From Siccirubricoccus phaeus (GTDB lineage: Bacteria > Pseudomonadota > Alphaproteobacteria > Acetobacterales > Acetobacteraceae), in assembly GCF_008360935.1 (NCBI RefSeq), contig NZ_SRXO01000001.1:310001-374000 (forward strand): a DNA stretch of 64,000 bases, written 5' to 3'. Below are positions 36,325 to 44,575 of this stretch, piece by piece; position 1 is the first letter of the stretch, and each line of letters starts with the position of its first letter. Both the position numbers and the translations under genes were made by a program. Under the pieces are notes generated by a model that did not search any database, was not told the DNA's origin, and saw only the letters and a list, made by a program, of their open reading frames with translations.

Positions 36325-37547
36325 GCGCTCCGCTGCCCCTCCAGGGGGTCAAGGTGCTGGAGTTCAGCCACACCATCATGGGCCCCTGCGCGGGGCTGGT
36401 GCTGGCCGATCTCGGCGCCGATGTGGTGAAGATCGAGCCTGCCCCCACCGGCGACCACACCCGCCGCCTCCCGGGCTTCGCCGCCGGCTTCTTCGCCACC
36501 TTCAACCGCAACAAGCGCTCCCTGGCGCTGGATTTGAAGCAGCCGGAGGGCCGCGCCGCCTGCCACCGGCTGGTGGCCGAGGCCGACGTGCTGCTGGAGA
36601 ATTACGGCCCCGGCACCATGGAACGGCTCGGCTGCGGCTGGGAGCAGCTTCGCGCGGTCAATCCGCGGCTGGTCTACCTGGCGCTGAAGGGCTTCCTCGC
36701 CGGCCCCTACGAGCATCGCCCGGCGCTGGACGAGGTGGTGCAGTTCCAGGCCGGCCTCGCCTACATGACCGGCCCGCCCGGCCGCCCCCTGCGCGCCGGC
36801 GCCTCCATCATCGACATCCTCGGCGCCGTCTTCGGCGTGGTCGCCGTGCTCTCCGCGCTGCGGCAGCGGGATGCGACGGGGCCAGGGGGAGGAGAAGGGC
36901 AGCGCGTCTGCTCCTCGCTCTTCGAAAGCGCCGTCTTCCTGGTCGGCAGCCACATGGCCGGCGCCGCCGCCACGGGCGAGCCACCGCCGCCCATGCCGGC
37001 CCGCCGTGGCGCCTGGGGCATCTACGACGTGTTCGACACGGCGGGGGCCGAGGGGGAGAGCCATCAGCTCTTCATCGGCGTCACCTCCGACCAGCAATGG
37101 GTCCGCTTCACCGAGGCGTTCGGCCTGACGGAGATGGCCGCCGACCCGCGCATCGCCACCAACGCCCAGCGCGCCGGTGCCCGTTCCTGGCTGATCCCGG
37201 CGCTGCAGGAGGTGTTCCTGCGCTTCGACCAGGCGGAGGTGGCGCGGCGCTGCGAGGCCGCCGGCATTTCCTGGGCGCCGGTCGGCAAGCCGGTGGATCT
37301 GTTCGAGGACCCGCATCTCGCCGCCGGGGGCGGGCTGCTGCAGACCGCCATCTCCGCGCTGGGCGGCGGCGCGCTGTTCGGCCTGCCGGCGCTGCCGCTG
37401 GAATTCGGCGAGGACCGCGCCCGCGTCACCCTGCGCCGCCAGCCACCGCGCATGGGCGAGCACAATGCGGAAGTGCTGGCCGAGGGCGGCTTCACCGCAG
37501 CGGAGATTGCGGCGCTGGAGGCGAAGCGCGTCATCGTCGCCGCATGA
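36321..37547 (+). CDS. CaiB/BaiF family CoA-transferase (family III)
   Basis: 408 aa. Family III enzymes move CoA between carboxylates through an aspartyl-CoA intermediate. The N-terminus GVKVLEFSHTIMGPCAGLVL and the nucleotide-binding segment LGADVVKIEPAPTGDHTR are diagnostic. FNRNKRSLALDLKQPEGRAA follows, and the DRGD-like nucleophile region sits near residues 140-155 (FQAGLAYMTGPPGRP and after). Its start overlaps the HMG-CoA-lyase gene (ATGA). It probably activates the acid that the lyase, hydratase and dehydrogenase neighbours then degrade. Confidence 0.9.
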   Translation: MSAPLPLQGVKVLEFSHTIMGPCAGLVLADLGADVVKIEPAPTGDHTRRLPGFAAGFFATFNRNKRSLALDLKQPEGRAACHRLVAEADVLLENYGPGTMERLGCGWEQLRAVNPRLVYLALKGFLAGPYEHRPALDEVVQFQAGLAYMTGPPGRPLRAGASIIDILGAVFGVVAVLSALRQRDATGPGGGEGQRVCSSLFESAVFLVGSHMAGAAATGEPPPPMPARRGAWGIYDVFDTAGAEGESHQLFIGVTSDQQWVRFTEAFGLTEMAADPRIATNAQRAGARSWLIPALQEVFLRFDQAEVARRCEAAGISWAPVGKPVDLFEDPHLAAGGGLLQTAISALGGGALFGLPALPLEFGEDRARVTLRRQPPRMGEHNAEVLAEGGFTAAEIAALEAKRVIVAA

Positions 37548-37564
37548 GGGCGTAGATCGCGCGG

Positions 37565-37846
37565 GCCGTACGGCCGAGGCGGAGTGCGTGAGCGGAACGC
37601 TCGCGCTCCAGGCACAGGAGGAGGACGAAAGTCGAGGCGCTATCCAGCGCCTTCGACTGCGTCGAAGGCGACTATTCGCGAGGGCGACGGTCCCGTTCCA
37701 CGTCAAGGGTTTCGCCGCGCGAAGCGCGGTGCGCCTTCGGCACGCCCTTGACGCGGAAACGGGACCGTGGCTGGGGCTTGGGGTGCGCTCGGTCGTGCCG
37801 GAGGCGCGCCTCCGGCACGACATCGAGCGCGCAGAGGGCGCGCCCG
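37565..37846 (+). repeat. Structured intergenic element, copy A
   Basis: This fills most of the 349-bp gap before the SDR gene. Ordered hairpins: GGAG...CTCC (about 37581-37609); CGCCTTCGAC/GTCGAAGGCG with a TGC loop (37648-37670); a long stem of 11+9 bp (37687-37709 with 37745-37768) enclosing a core whose hairpin is CCGCGC-GAA-GCGCGG (22-nt core at 37711-37732); a perfect 30-nt palindrome (37792-37821) inside GCGCTCG/CGAGCGC; then GGGCGCGCCCG (37836-37846). Copy B at 48110-48407 has the same order, an identical core and different but still paired stems. It could be a structured RNA or a REP-like mobile element. Confidence 0.75.
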
Positions 37847-37896
37847 GACGCGACGGCGTCCTTGTCGCTGCAACGAGGATGGGAAGGACCACACGC

Positions 37897-38697
37897 ATGC
37901 CCGGCAGGCTTCAAGGCAAGATCGCCCTCGTCAGCGGCGCCGGCTCGGTCGGCCCCGGCTGGGGCAATGGCCGCGCCACCTCCGTGCTTTTCGCCGAGGA
38001 AGGCGCCCAGGTCTTCGGCCTGGACCGCAACCCGGACTCCATGGCGGAAACCGCCGAGCGCATCGCCGCCCTCGGCGGCACCTTCGTCCCCATGCCCTGC
38101 GACGCGACCGACAGCGCCGCCGTCGCCGAGGCTGTCGCCGCCTGCAAGGACCGCTTCGGTCGCATCGACATCCTGGTGAACAATGTCGGCGGCTCGGCGG
38201 CCGGCGGTCCGGTGGAAATGGCGGAAGAGGTCTGGGACAGCCAGATCGACACCAACCTGAAGAGCGTCTTCCTCTTCTGCAAGCACGTCATCCCGATCAT
38301 GGAAGCGCAGGGCGGCGGGGCGATCGTCAACCTCGCCTCCACCTCCGGCATCCGCTGGACCGGGGCGGCGCAGGTGGCCTATGCGGCCTCGAAGGCCGGC
38401 GTCATCCAGCTCTCCCGCGTCGTCGCCGTGCAGTACGCGGCGAAGGGGATCCGGGTGAACACGGTGATTCCCGGCCAGATGCACACGCCGATGGTGGAAG
38501 TCCGCCTCGCCCGCCAGCGCGCCGGCGGCGATGTGGAGAAGCTGCTGGCCCAGCGCCTGGCCCGCATCCCGCTGGGCTTCGCCGGCGACGGGCGGGACAC
38601 GGCGCGGGCCATCCTCTTCCTCGCCTCGGACGAGGCCCGCTTCGTCACCGGCACGGAGCTGGTGGTGGATGGCGGGATGAGCGTCCGCTGCGGCTGA
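37897..38697 (+). CDS. Short-chain dehydrogenase/reductase (SDR)
   Basis: 266 aa. The start ATG at 37897 has GGAAGGA ~9 nt upstream; another in-frame ATG six codons earlier is possible. Classical SDR features: KIALVSGAGSVGPGWGNGRA, where the cofactor loop departs slightly from TGxxxGxG, DILVNNVGGS, NLASTSGI with the catalytic Ser, and YAASKAGV with the Tyr-x3-Lys pair. FVTGTELVVDGGMSVRCG is the usual end. It probably acts as a 3-hydroxyacyl-CoA or related dehydrogenase with the upstream CoA genes, but a structured 282-bp repeat separates them, so co-transcription is uncertain. Confidence 0.92.
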   Translation: MPGRLQGKIALVSGAGSVGPGWGNGRATSVLFAEEGAQVFGLDRNPDSMAETAERIAALGGTFVPMPCDATDSAAVAEAVAACKDRFGRIDILVNNVGGSAAGGPVEMAEEVWDSQIDTNLKSVFLFCKHVIPIMEAQGGGAIVNLASTSGIRWTGAAQVAYAASKAGVIQLSRVVAVQYAAKGIRVNTVIPGQMHTPMVEVRLARQRAGGDVEKLLAQRLARIPLGFAGDGRDTARAILFLASDEARFVTGTELVVDGGMSVRCG

Positions 38698-38821
38698 CCT
38701 CGCCAGCGGCCAGGGATGGCGGGATGGCTCCTGCCGCGGCCGGCCGCCCCGCTCCCTCCCCGCTCCGCGGAGGAGGATTGGGTGGGGTGCCCGCCCCGGC
38801 CGCGGCGCCTGCTGCCACCCC

Positions 38822-39196
38822 CTACCGCGTCACGACTGCCCCCGGCCGCGCCGGCGCCCGCAGCAGATCGCCCTCGAAGGCCCGCGGCCCCACGGTGAAC
38901 TCGCCGAGCGGCGTCCGCACCTCCGACCCTACCGGCATGGGCCGCGTCGGCCGCGGCCGACGCCGCGCCACGGAGCATTGCTCGGTGGCGGAGGGGCAAT
39001 AGACGCAGCCGCTCTTGTTGCAGATGTCGATCTCGCCCTTGTCGTTGACCGACCAGGCGCAGCGGGAGCCGTTCGCCGTGCTGTCGATGCACATGCCGAC
39101 CGCCGTGCGGCCGTCGACGGCCAGGGCCGGCGTGGCGAAGAACAGGCCGAGGCCGCAGGCCAGCAGCGCCGGCCGGATGAATTTGCTGAAGGACAT
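38822..39196 (-). CDS. Small secreted Cys-rich protein, function unknown
   Basis: 124 aa. Residues 1-26 are a clean Sec signal peptide (MSFSKFIRPALLACGLGLFF, cleavage after ALA). The mature part begins VDGRTAVGMCIDSTANGSRC and has six cysteines (C36, C46, C59, C64, C67, C74) within 40 residues, including a CVYC pair, suggesting disulfides or a metal or redox site. The C-terminal ~45 residues are Arg/Pro-rich with a GEFTVGPRAFEGDLL segment. I cannot name a family. It is downstream of the MFS gene on the same strand across a 232-bp spacer with a strong hairpin, so it is probably expressed separately. Confidence 0.75.
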   Translation of the reverse strand: MSFSKFIRPALLACGLGLFFATPALAVDGRTAVGMCIDSTANGSRCAWSVNDKGEIDICNKSGCVYCPSATEQCSVARRRPRPTRPMPVGSEVRTPLGEFTVGPRAFEGDLLRAPARPGAVVTR

Positions 39197-39224
39197 GCTT
39201 CGCTCCCGATTGCTTGCGGCGCCG

Positions 39225-39244
39225 GGCCTGCCGTGCGGCAGGCC
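39225..39244 (-). terminator. Hairpin between MFS and Cys-rich genes
   Basis: The perfect stem GGCCTGCCG/CGGCAGGCC with a 2-nt loop sits in the 232-bp spacer downstream of the MFS gene (minus strand) and ~30 nt upstream of the Cys-rich gene's start. No T-tract is visible. It is called on stem strength and position only. Confidence 0.4.
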
Positions 39245-39428
39245 GGCCCGGGCCGCAGCCTGCGCCGGGGCCGCCGGCGCCGGATGTGCGCGGGATCACG
39301 TTGCGGAGCCCTGCTGCGGCCGGCCTGAAGGCGTGCCCGCCCGGCCGCCTGAACCGCGTCCCCCCTCGGCAGCGTCGGCTACCTGAGCACACCCCTCCTT
39401 CGGCAGCGCTGCCCGGCCTGCGCCGCCC

Positions 39429-40628
39429 TCACCGCCGCGCCAGCCGCCAGGCCACCAGCATCCCCGCCGCCGGCAGCAGGGCCAGCAGGCCGAAGGACAG
39501 CGCATAGGACCCGACGGCGCTGACCAGCGCGCCGATCAGGGACGGCCCCACCACCACGCCGGCGAAGGCCACCGCCAGCACCGCCCCCGTCGCCTCGCCC
39601 GCCCGGCCCGGGGCAGCCAGCCGCGCCGCCTCCGCCATCGCCACGCCGTTCCAGGCCGCCGCGGTCCCGCCCAGCAGCAGGAACAGCGCCACCACCGCCG
39701 CCCCGGGCCAGGCGGTGGCCAGCGGCAGGGGCAGCGCGCCGCAGAGCGTCAGCACCCCGATCAGCGCCAGCACCGCCATGCCGCCGCGCCAGCGATCCGC
39801 CACCCAGCCCCAGAAGACCCGGCCCACCGTGCCCAGCGCCTGGGTGATGGAGGCGACCAGCCCGGCCGCCACCGGGCTCCAGCCGAATTCCTCCACCAGC
39901 ATGGCCACAGTGTAGGCGCCCAGGGCGAGCTGGAAGCCGGAATAGCAGCCGGAGATCACCGCCAGCCCGCCCAGCCCCTTCTGCTGCCGCAGCACCGCGA
40001 AGCCGCCCCCGCCCCGGGCCGTTGCCCCCGCCGCCTGCTCGAAGGCCCAGGGGCGGCGGAACCAGCCGAAGCCCAGCGCCGCCGTCAGCAGCAGCGCCGC
40101 CAGGGCCAGCATCACCTGCCGCCAGCCGAAGCCCTGCGCCAGGGAGGGCAGCAGCGCCCCGGCCAGCGCCCCGCCCAGCGGCACCCCGGTCTGCTTCACC
40201 GCGAAGACCATGTTGCGCCGGTTGGGGGGCGAGAGCCGGGCCAGTACCTCCGTCGCCGCCGGGTTGGTCAGCCCGTAGCCGAAGCCGATCAGCAGCGAGC
40301 CCAGCACCGCCCCCGCCAGCCCCAGCAGCGGCACCGCCAGGCAGGCGAGGCCGGAGGCCGCCAGCGCCAACTGCGTGCAGCGCGCCGAGCCGAAGCGCCG
40401 TAGCACCCCGGCCGAGTAGAGCGAGACGCTGCTCGCCACCAGATAGACCAGGGCCACCTGCCAGCCGAGCCAATGCGGCTCCGCGCCGATCTCCCGCGCC
40501 ATGATCGGTGCCAGCACCGGCAGCAGGAACACCGAGAAGGTGGCGAGCGCCTGGGCGAGGGTGGTGGCGATCAGCGCAGCGGCAAGGCTGGCCGGGGGCG
40601 ACGCGCCCGGGCCGCGCCCCCCGCTCAC
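39429..40628 (-). CDS. Major facilitator superfamily transporter
   Basis: 399 aa from the GTG at 40628 (VSGGRGPGASPPASLAAALI); the 42 codons upstream in frame would read repeat-like DNA. About 12 hydrophobic segments are visible, with the MFS loop 2-3 region (SAGVLRRFGSARCTQLALAA) and the matching loop after TM8 (VFWGWVADRWRGGMAVLAL). Proteins of this pattern export or import small organic acids or drugs; no substrate can be inferred. A tandem hairpin array lies between its start and the preceding SDR gene. Confidence 0.85.
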   Translation of the reverse strand: MSGGRGPGASPPASLAAALIATTLAQALATFSVFLLPVLAPIMAREIGAEPHWLGWQVALVYLVASSVSLYSAGVLRRFGSARCTQLALAASGLACLAVPLLGLAGAVLGSLLIGFGYGLTNPAATEVLARLSPPNRRNMVFAVKQTGVPLGGALAGALLPSLAQGFGWRQVMLALAALLLTAALGFGWFRRPWAFEQAAGATARGGGGFAVLRQQKGLGGLAVISGCYSGFQLALGAYTVAMLVEEFGWSPVAAGLVASITQALGTVGRVFWGWVADRWRGGMAVLALIGVLTLCGALPLPLATAWPGAAVVALFLLLGGTAAAWNGVAMAEAARLAAPGRAGEATGAVLAVAFAGVVVGPSLIGALVSAVGSYALSFGLLALLPAAGMLVAWRLARR

Positions 40629-40808
40629 GCGCCCCGGCCCGCGGAGCGGCCGGGAATGCCGGGCATCGTCACCACAACACCCAAGGCCGAAGCGGCTGGA
40701 ACCATGAACCAAAATCCCACAATTCCGATCGACCGCCGCCTGTTGCCCCGCCACGGCCTTGCCGCGGCGGGGGGCTGTGCGAGGCCAGGGGAGCCGAGCG
40801 ACTCCCGA

Positions 40809-40985
40809 GGCCCCCGCGGCACCGCGCAGCGGTGTCGTGGGGAAAGCTCAAGGGGTTCCCATGGCACCACGCGGCGATGTCGTGGGGAAAGCTCAAGGGG
40901 TCCCCATGGCACCGCGCAGCGGTGTCGTGGGGAAGCTCAAGGGGCTCCCACCACGGCGCCGCGCGACGATGTCGTGGGGAAATCA
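40809..40985. repeat. Tandem array of four ~44-bp hairpin units
   Basis: Four units start at about 40809, 40852, 40897 and 40941. Each is an imperfect hairpin of the form CCCATGGCACCGC-gca-GCGGTGTCGTGGG followed by a GAAAGCTCAAGGGG-like linker. Units 1-3 are nearly identical; unit 4 is diverged and runs into the SDR stop codon (40983-40985). Differences fall at paired positions in several places. A near-identical unit is at 30724-30756. The rest of the 354-bp gap 40629-40982 shows no gene. Confidence 0.75.
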
Positions 40986-41744
40986 AGCCGGCGGCAGCCG
41001 CAGCGCGCCGTCCAGCCGGATGGTCTCGCCATTCAGCATCGGATTGCCGCAGATCGCCAGCACCAGCCGGGCGTAATCCTCGGCCAGCCCCAGCCGGTGC
41101 GGGAACAGCGTCAGCTTCACCAGCGCCTCCCGCGCCGGCTCCGGCAGGCCCGCCAGCATCGGCGTCTCCATCAGCCCGGGCGCGATGGTCACCACGCGGA
41201 TCCCGGTCTTCGCCAGCTCCCGCGCCGCCGGCAGCGTCAGGCCGATGACCCCCGCCTTGCTGGCGGCATAGGCGCATTGCCCCACCTGCCCCTCATAGCC
41301 GGCGATGGAGGCGGTGTTGACGATGACGCCCCGCTCCCCGTCCGGCGCCGTCGCCTCATTCGCCTGCATCCGTTCGGCGGCCAGGCGCATGACGTTGAAG
41401 CTGCCGGTCAGGTTGACCCGCAGCACCTTCTCGAACAGCGCCAGATCATGCGGCCCCTGCCGCCCGACCACCCGCGCCGGCGGGGCGATGCCGGCGCAGC
41501 TCACCGCCAGCCGCAGCGGGCCAAGCGCGCAGGCCGCATCCAGCGCCGCCGCCACCGCCGCCGCATCGGCCACGTCGCCCGCCGCGGCCACGCCGCCGAT
41601 GCGCGCCGCCACCGCCTGCGCCGCCGCTTCGTTCAGGTCGAAGACGCAGACCTTGGCCCCCGCCGCCGCCAGCGCCGCCGCCGTCGCCGCGCCGAGGCCG
41701 CTGCCGCCCCCCGTGACCAGCGCCGCCGCGCCCGCCATCTCCAT
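40983..41744 (-). CDS. SDR, 3-hydroxyacyl-CoA dehydrogenase type II-like
   Basis: 253 aa. The N-terminus AALVTGGGSGLGAATAAALA is the classical TGxxxGxG cofactor motif. The rest resembles the HSD17B10/type II 3-hydroxyacyl-CoA dehydrogenase group: DVADAAAVAAALDAA, LFEKVLRVNLTGSFNVMRLA, IVNTASIAGYEGQVGQCAYA, the Tyr-x3-Lys pair YAASKAG and ETPMLAGLPEPAREAL. NAD is the expected cofactor. It lies 3 bp after the 2-hydroxy-acid dehydrogenase on the same strand, so both probably oxidise hydroxy-acid intermediates in one pathway. Confidence 0.9.
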   Translation of the reverse strand: MEMAGAAALVTGGGSGLGAATAAALAAAGAKVCVFDLNEAAAQAVAARIGGVAAAGDVADAAAVAAALDAACALGPLRLAVSCAGIAPPARVVGRQGPHDLALFEKVLRVNLTGSFNVMRLAAERMQANEATAPDGERGVIVNTASIAGYEGQVGQCAYAASKAGVIGLTLPAARELAKTGIRVVTIAPGLMETPMLAGLPEPAREALVKLTLFPHRLGLAEDYARLVLAICGNPMLNGETIRLDGALRLPPA

Positions 41745-41747
41745 CGC

Positions 41748-43028
41748 TCAGCCCCCCCGCACGCGGCGCAGGAATTCCGGGCCCAATTCGTCCAGCGCAT
41801 TGATGCCGAGCATCGCCATGTCGCGGTGGATCTCCTCCCAGAGCAAAGTGATGGCGTGGCGCAGCCCCGCCTCGCCCCCCACCGCCGTGGCGAACAGGAA
41901 GGGCCGGCCGAGGAAGACGAAATCGGCGCCCAAGGCCAGCGCCTTCAGCACATCCGTCCCGCGCCTTATGCCGCCATCCAGCAGCACCGCCATACCGCCC
42001 GCCTCCGCCACGATCTCCGGCAGTACCTCGAGCGGCGCGACGGCGCCGTCGAGCTGCCGCCCGCCATGGTTGGAGACGATGACGCCATCCACCCCATGCT
42101 CCCGCGCCAGCGCCGCATCCGCCGCCGAGAGCACGCCCTTGACCAGCAGCCTGCCCTTCCAGCGCTGCCGGATCAGCGCCAGATGCTCCCAGGCGAGCCC
42201 GTCCCGCCGTCCCACCTGGCGGATGAGGTTCGGCGAGAGCACCGGCGGGCCGCGATCCGCATCCATGTTCTCGAAATGCGGCATGCCATGATGCCAGAGC
42301 GTCCTGAGCGCGGTGTTGAGCAGCCAGCGCGGATGGGAGACCCCTTCCCAGAACAGCCGCGGATTGGGCCGGAGCGGCAGGGAATAGCCGTTGCGGACAT
42401 TGTTCTCCCGGTTGGAGGAGACCGGTACGTCCACCGTCAGGACGAAGACCTCGTAGCCGGCGGCGGCGACGCGATCGACCAGCGGAATGATCCGCCCCGG
42501 CTCGCCCGGCAGATAGGCCTGGTACCAGGCGCCTGGCCCCGCCTCCTGCACCTCCTCCAGCCGGATCAGCGAGGAGGCGGAGAGGATCATTGGAATCCCT
42601 GCGGCATGCGCCGTGCGGGCGAAGACGAGGTCGCCGCGATAGGCGGAGAGCGCCGAGGCGCCCATCGGCGCGATGCCGAAGGGCGCGGCATAGCGCCGGC
42701 CGAACAGCTCCACCTCGGTGTGCCGCGGCTGTACGTCCACCAGCACGCGCGGCAGGAAGGCCCAGTCCTGGAAGGCGGCGCGGTTGGCGCGCAGCGAGGC
42801 ATCGGTCTCGACGGCGCCGGAGACGAAGCCGTAGAGCATGCGCGGCAAATGCCGCTTCGCCGCGCGCTCGAAATCCTCGAGGCTGAGGAAACCGGCGAGG
42901 TGGCGCGGCACGGCCCGCGCCGGCCGGGCCTCGGCGCGCACCGTGCCCGCCGGCGGCGCCACGCCGCCGATCGGCTGGTGCAATTCCTCGTCGCGCGCGG
43001 TGCCGCGCGTATCGCCCTCGGGCGCCAT
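41748..43028 (-). CDS. FMN-dependent 2-hydroxy-acid dehydrogenase (lactate/mandelate dehydrogenase family)
   Basis: 426 aa. The ATG at 43028 has GGAGG 6 nt upstream; a GTG four codons earlier overlaps that site and is rejected. After a ~45-residue unstructured leader the FMN alpha-hydroxy-acid oxidase barrel starts (FLSLEDFERAAKRHLPRMLY). FMN and catalytic motifs are APFGIAPMGASALSAYRGD, LTVDVPVSSNRENNVRNGY, VIVSNHGGRQLDGAVAPLE with the active-site His and Arg, and LLDGGIRRGTDVLKALALG. It oxidises an L-2-hydroxy acid to the 2-oxo acid; exact substrate is undetermined. Confidence 0.93.
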   Translation of the reverse strand: MAPEGDTRGTARDEELHQPIGGVAPPAGTVRAEARPARAVPRHLAGFLSLEDFERAAKRHLPRMLYGFVSGAVETDASLRANRAAFQDWAFLPRVLVDVQPRHTEVELFGRRYAAPFGIAPMGASALSAYRGDLVFARTAHAAGIPMILSASSLIRLEEVQEAGPGAWYQAYLPGEPGRIIPLVDRVAAAGYEVFVLTVDVPVSSNRENNVRNGYSLPLRPNPRLFWEGVSHPRWLLNTALRTLWHHGMPHFENMDADRGPPVLSPNLIRQVGRRDGLAWEHLALIRQRWKGRLLVKGVLSAADAALAREHGVDGVIVSNHGGRQLDGAVAPLEVLPEIVAEAGGMAVLLDGGIRRGTDVLKALALGADFVFLGRPFLFATAVGGEAGLRHAITLLWEEIHRDMAMLGINALDELGPEFLRRVRGG

Positions 43029-43130
43029 GGTTGCCTCCACGGACTCTGCTGTGCCGCGCCAGGGTCGGGCGAAAGCCCGGCCGGGTCAACGCGCGGCCCG
43101 GGGAGGCAACCCTTCGCCCCGGCCGCCGGC

Positions 43131-43164
43131 GCCTATTCCTCGTAGAGGCCTATTCCTCGTAGAG
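43131..43164. repeat. 17-bp exact tandem duplication at a gene end
   Basis: The 17-bp unit GCCTATTCCTCGTAGAG is repeated twice without a spacer (43131-43147 and 43148-43164). It carries the stop codon and last four codons of the unknown gene at 43150-44424, so an extra copy of the gene's last bases lies just after the stop. A slipped-strand duplication is the simple explanation. Confidence 0.85.
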
Positions 43165-44424
43165 GAAGGTGACGCGGGACACCGCGATGGAGAGCACCCG
43201 CGCATCCTGGCTCAGCCCGTCCCGCGCCGGGCTGCCGCTGCTGCGGCTTTCCAGCCGCAGCATGCTGAAGGCGCGGGGCGGCGTCTCCGGGGTGACGCGC
43301 AGCACATAGCCATGGCTGCCATCTGGCATGGCGAGGGAGTGTGCCGGCTGCGTATCCAGCCAGATGTCAAGCTGCGGCTCCGGCGTCTGGTAGAGATGCG
43401 GGATATGCAGCAGCACCGCCGTCACCGGGCGTTCGGGGAAGGGGTTCATCACCACCCCGCCCTCGGCCATCCAGCGGAAGCTGCCGCTTTCGGTATCCTC
43501 CGGCGCATGCCAGCCGGCGCCGAATTGCGCGGCGTGCGGCCCGACATCCTGGCGCCGCCCGGTCGGCGCCGCTTCCGTCACCACCGGCGCCAGCGTGCCG
43601 ATCAGGCCGAGGAGGGCGGCGCGCCGGTCCCCCGCGGCGCCGTCCGGCCCGGCGAGGCGGTCCAGCAGCAGGGTCGCCGTCGCCTCGATGAAGGCGTCGA
43701 TCCGCTCCTGCTGCAGCCCGATACGGCTGCGCAGCGAGGCTTCCAGCGCCGCATGCCCGGCGGTGAGGCTCTGCTCCAGCCGCTCCAGCCGGGCTTCCAG
43801 CCGCGCCAGCTCGGCCTCGGTCGTCCCGGCCCCGGCACGGGACCAGGCGTAATGCGCGACCGGCTCCTCCCGCCCCACCAGGTGCAGGTCGATGCGCAGC
43901 CCGGCCTCGGTAAGGTCGGTGGGGGCCAGGGCGAGGCCGAAGCGGATGGCGCAGCCGCCTTCCGGCCGCGGCATGGGCGGCTCCGCCGCCACCGCCCGCG
44001 CCACGGCCCCATTCACCCGGGCATAGAGCACCGGGTGGAGCAGCCCGTTGGCGCGTTCGATCAGGGTGCCCCGCAGCACGCCATGGTCCAGCCGCAGATC
44101 GGCGACGGCCGGCTGCGGCGCGCCGAGCATGGCCACCGCCGCCGCGCTGCTCTCCAGCGTCCAGGGCGCCGCCAGCTCCGGCCCCTCCGCCGAGGCGGCG
44201 ATGCGGATCTCCGCCGGCAGCGGCACCAGCGGCAGGCGATGCACCGGGATGTCGATCTCGGCATCCGCTTCCAGCACCGGCGGCAGCGCCGTGCCGCCGA
44301 TCTCCACCCCGGCCAGCAGCAGCCGGACCTCGCCGCCCTCGCAGCGCTGCAGGCAGCGCAGGCTGAGGCCCCGTGGGCCACTGCCCAGCACCAGCAGCTT
44401 GTGGGAGGGAAGCGTACCGTGCAT
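43150..44424 (-). CDS. Unrecognised protein of the second glycan locus
   Basis: 424 aa without a family I can name. There is no signal peptide or membrane helix. Residues ~1-195 look beta-rich and globular (LLVLGSGPRGLSLRCLQRC, an Arg/Gly start that is not a proper Rossmann motif). Residues ~205-260 are Leu/Glu/Arg-rich heptads (LARLEARLERLEQSLTAGHA), a probable coiled coil. The last ~130 residues (FGAGWHAPEDTESGSFRWM and on, to VSRVTFLYEE) resemble beta-sandwich domains seen next to glycosyltransferases. It is divergent across 151 bp from a GT4-hypothetical-GT4 operon, suggesting a joint role in glycan assembly or binding. Confidence 0.7.
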   Translation of the reverse strand: MHGTLPSHKLLVLGSGPRGLSLRCLQRCEGGEVRLLLAGVEIGGTALPPVLEADAEIDIPVHRLPLVPLPAEIRIAASAEGPELAAPWTLESSAAAVAMLGAPQPAVADLRLDHGVLRGTLIERANGLLHPVLYARVNGAVARAVAAEPPMPRPEGGCAIRFGLALAPTDLTEAGLRIDLHLVGREEPVAHYAWSRAGAGTTEAELARLEARLERLEQSLTAGHAALEASLRSRIGLQQERIDAFIEATATLLLDRLAGPDGAAGDRRAALLGLIGTLAPVVTEAAPTGRRQDVGPHAAQFGAGWHAPEDTESGSFRWMAEGGVVMNPFPERPVTAVLLHIPHLYQTPEPQLDIWLDTQPAHSLAMPDGSHGYVLRVTPETPPRAFSMLRLESRSSGSPARDGLSQDARVLSIAVSRVTFLYEE

Positions 44425-44575
44425 GCAGGCTCGCGGCTACCACGTGCCGGAACAAGGTTGCAAGGGGGCCAAAACGCAACCACAACAGGCGCGGAGCGGA
44501 GCGCCCTCGCGCCGGCCGGGCAGGCCGGCCGAAGGTGCTCTGGAGCGCATTTCCGCGACCGGGTGAACGCAACGC

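Noticed and set aside
40809..40985. CRISPR array
   Set aside because: The units are palindromic throughout, abut with only a short conserved linker and lack unique spacers; no cas genes are present.
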